5,768 nt of DNA from Alphaproteobacteria bacterium (GTDB taxonomy: Bacteria; Pseudomonadota; Alphaproteobacteria; GCA-2731375), in contig JANQKO010000265.1 in assembly GCA_028281075.1 (NCBI GenBank), positions 1-5,768 of the forward strand, given 5' to 3'. Below the pieces are notes generated by a model. That model made no database searches and had not been told where the DNA came from. It saw only the letters and a list, made by a program, of their open reading frames with translations. Positions 5,210-5,768 of this stretch are shown in pieces. The stretch's first letter is position 1; the number at the start of each line of letters is the position of its first letter. The position numbers and the translations under genes were made by a program.

Positions 5210-5768
5210 CTACCGGCAGAGCGGCGGCTTGCCCGTGACGCTGACGCGCCAGAGGACGCGGCGGTCGGTGTCGCCCGTGGCCGGCGCCTGGACCTGGGCC
5301 TTGTGCAGCGTCGAGAAGGTGTCCCAGGCGGCGATGTCGCCGACGGCATAGTCCCACTGGTTGCGGTACTTCTCCTGCGTCGCATGCCGGGCCAGCTCGT
5401 CCAGCAGGTCGACGGCCTCGTCGTCGGGCATGCCGACGATGCCGAAGGAGCTGCCAGCGACGCCATAGAGCGCCTTGCGGCCGGTGACGTGGTGCCGGCG
5501 CACCACCGGCATATGGACATTGGCGACGCGGGCCTTCTGTTCCGGCGTCAGGCGCTCGGCCGAGGTCGGCGAGTCCTCGTCCATGTCCCAACGGTTGCCG
5601 TAATGGTGCACGGCCGTCATGTCGTCGATGACGTCCTTGGTCTTCCGCGACAGGTCGTCGTAGGCGGTGAAGCAGTCGGCGAACTCGGTCGGGCAGCCGC
5701 CGTCGGGCGTCTCGATGGCATAGACGATGGTCGAGCTGTTCGGCGGATCCTCGTAGGCGACATCGGTA
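5210..5768 (-). CDS. TauD/TfdA-family Fe(II)/2-oxoglutarate-dependent dioxygenase, C-terminal part (cut by window edge)
   Basis: Cytosolic non-heme iron enzyme that couples 2-oxoglutarate decarboxylation to substrate hydroxylation, often releasing sulfite, an aldehyde or a phenol. About 185 C-terminal residues are visible; full-length relatives are roughly 280-300, so about 100 residues lie beyond the right edge. The first complete codons read TDVAYEDPPNSSTIVYAIE, the segment just after the family's HxD iron motif. The preceding codon is cut, but its last base, T, is consistent with CAT for the iron His. FADCFTAYDDL, PVVRRHHVTGRKALY and the distal His in WDTFSTLHKA follow. The two putative iron His residues are then about 155 apart, as in TauD. 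DRRVLWRVSVTG supplies the C-terminal Arg that binds 2-oxoglutarate. The substrate is unknown: taurine is only one possibility and no sulfonate transporter is visible. It is convergent with the aldolase-like gene across the repeat element. Confidence 0.9.
   Translation of the reverse strand, partial: TDVAYEDPPNSSTIVYAIETPDGGCPTEFADCFTAYDDLSRKTKDVIDDMTAVHHYGNRWDMDEDSPTSAERLTPEQKARVANVHMPVVRRHHVTGRKALYGVAGSSFGIVGMPDDEAVDLLDELARHATQEKYRNQWDYAVGDIAAWDTFSTLHKAQVQAPATGDTDRRVLWRVSVTGKPPLCR

Noticed and set aside
5210..5620. Short 136-residue protein starting at the ATG at 5620
   Set aside because: The frame stays open upstream to the window edge with conserved TauD/TfdA sequence, so this Met is internal.

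Overview
The window is GC-rich (roughly two thirds G+C by eye), with tightly packed genes, Shine-Dalgarno starts and G/C-ending codons. The gene set (an Opp-type peptide transporter, a CaiB-type CoA-transferase, an isocitrate lyase/PEP mutase-family lyase, a class II aldolase-like protein and a TauD-like dioxygenase) and a dispersed CTCTCCCGC-type intergenic palindrome suggest a metabolically versatile proteobacterium, most likely an alphaproteobacterium. That placement is inference; the window has no rRNA or other marker gene. I see no RNA genes, transposases, phage genes or CRISPR arrays.

Layout: (1) 1-1891, minus strand: the 5' end of oppB, cut by the window edge, preceded by a complete oppA-like periplasmic binding protein. 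This is the start of an opp operon running leftward out of the window. (2) 1892-2085: a divergent intergenic region with a weak promoter candidate and a perfect 8-bp inverted repeat, ATACCGCC-N7-GGCGGTAT. (3) 2086-3273, plus strand: a complete CaiB/BaiF-family CoA-transferase with the family's catalytic Asp at residue 169. (4) 3301-4173, minus strand: a complete isocitrate lyase/PEP mutase-superfamily enzyme with a KKCGH lyase motif, convergent with the CoA-transferase across 27 bp. (5) 4245-5033, plus strand: a complete class II aldolase/adducin-family protein, divergent from the lyase across 71 bp. (6) 5044-5169: an intergenic repeat built of three hairpins inside a 10-bp outer stem. (7) 5210-5768, minus strand: the C-terminal about 185 residues of a TauD/TfdA-type Fe(II)/2-oxoglutarate dioxygenase, entering from the right edge.

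How they may work together: uptake of a peptide-like or other small organic compound, attack by an oxygenase, activation as a CoA thioester, and carbon-carbon cleavage by the lyase and/or the aldolase-like enzyme would make a plausible catabolic set. The genes alternate in strand as two divergent pairs, so any co-regulation would have to act through the two short divergent promoter regions. No pathway I know uses exactly this combination, so the substrate is unassigned. Nothing in the window clearly amounts to a wholly new biological system. The most distinctive non-coding signals are the three-hairpin repeat and the inverted repeat ahead of the CoA-transferase gene.
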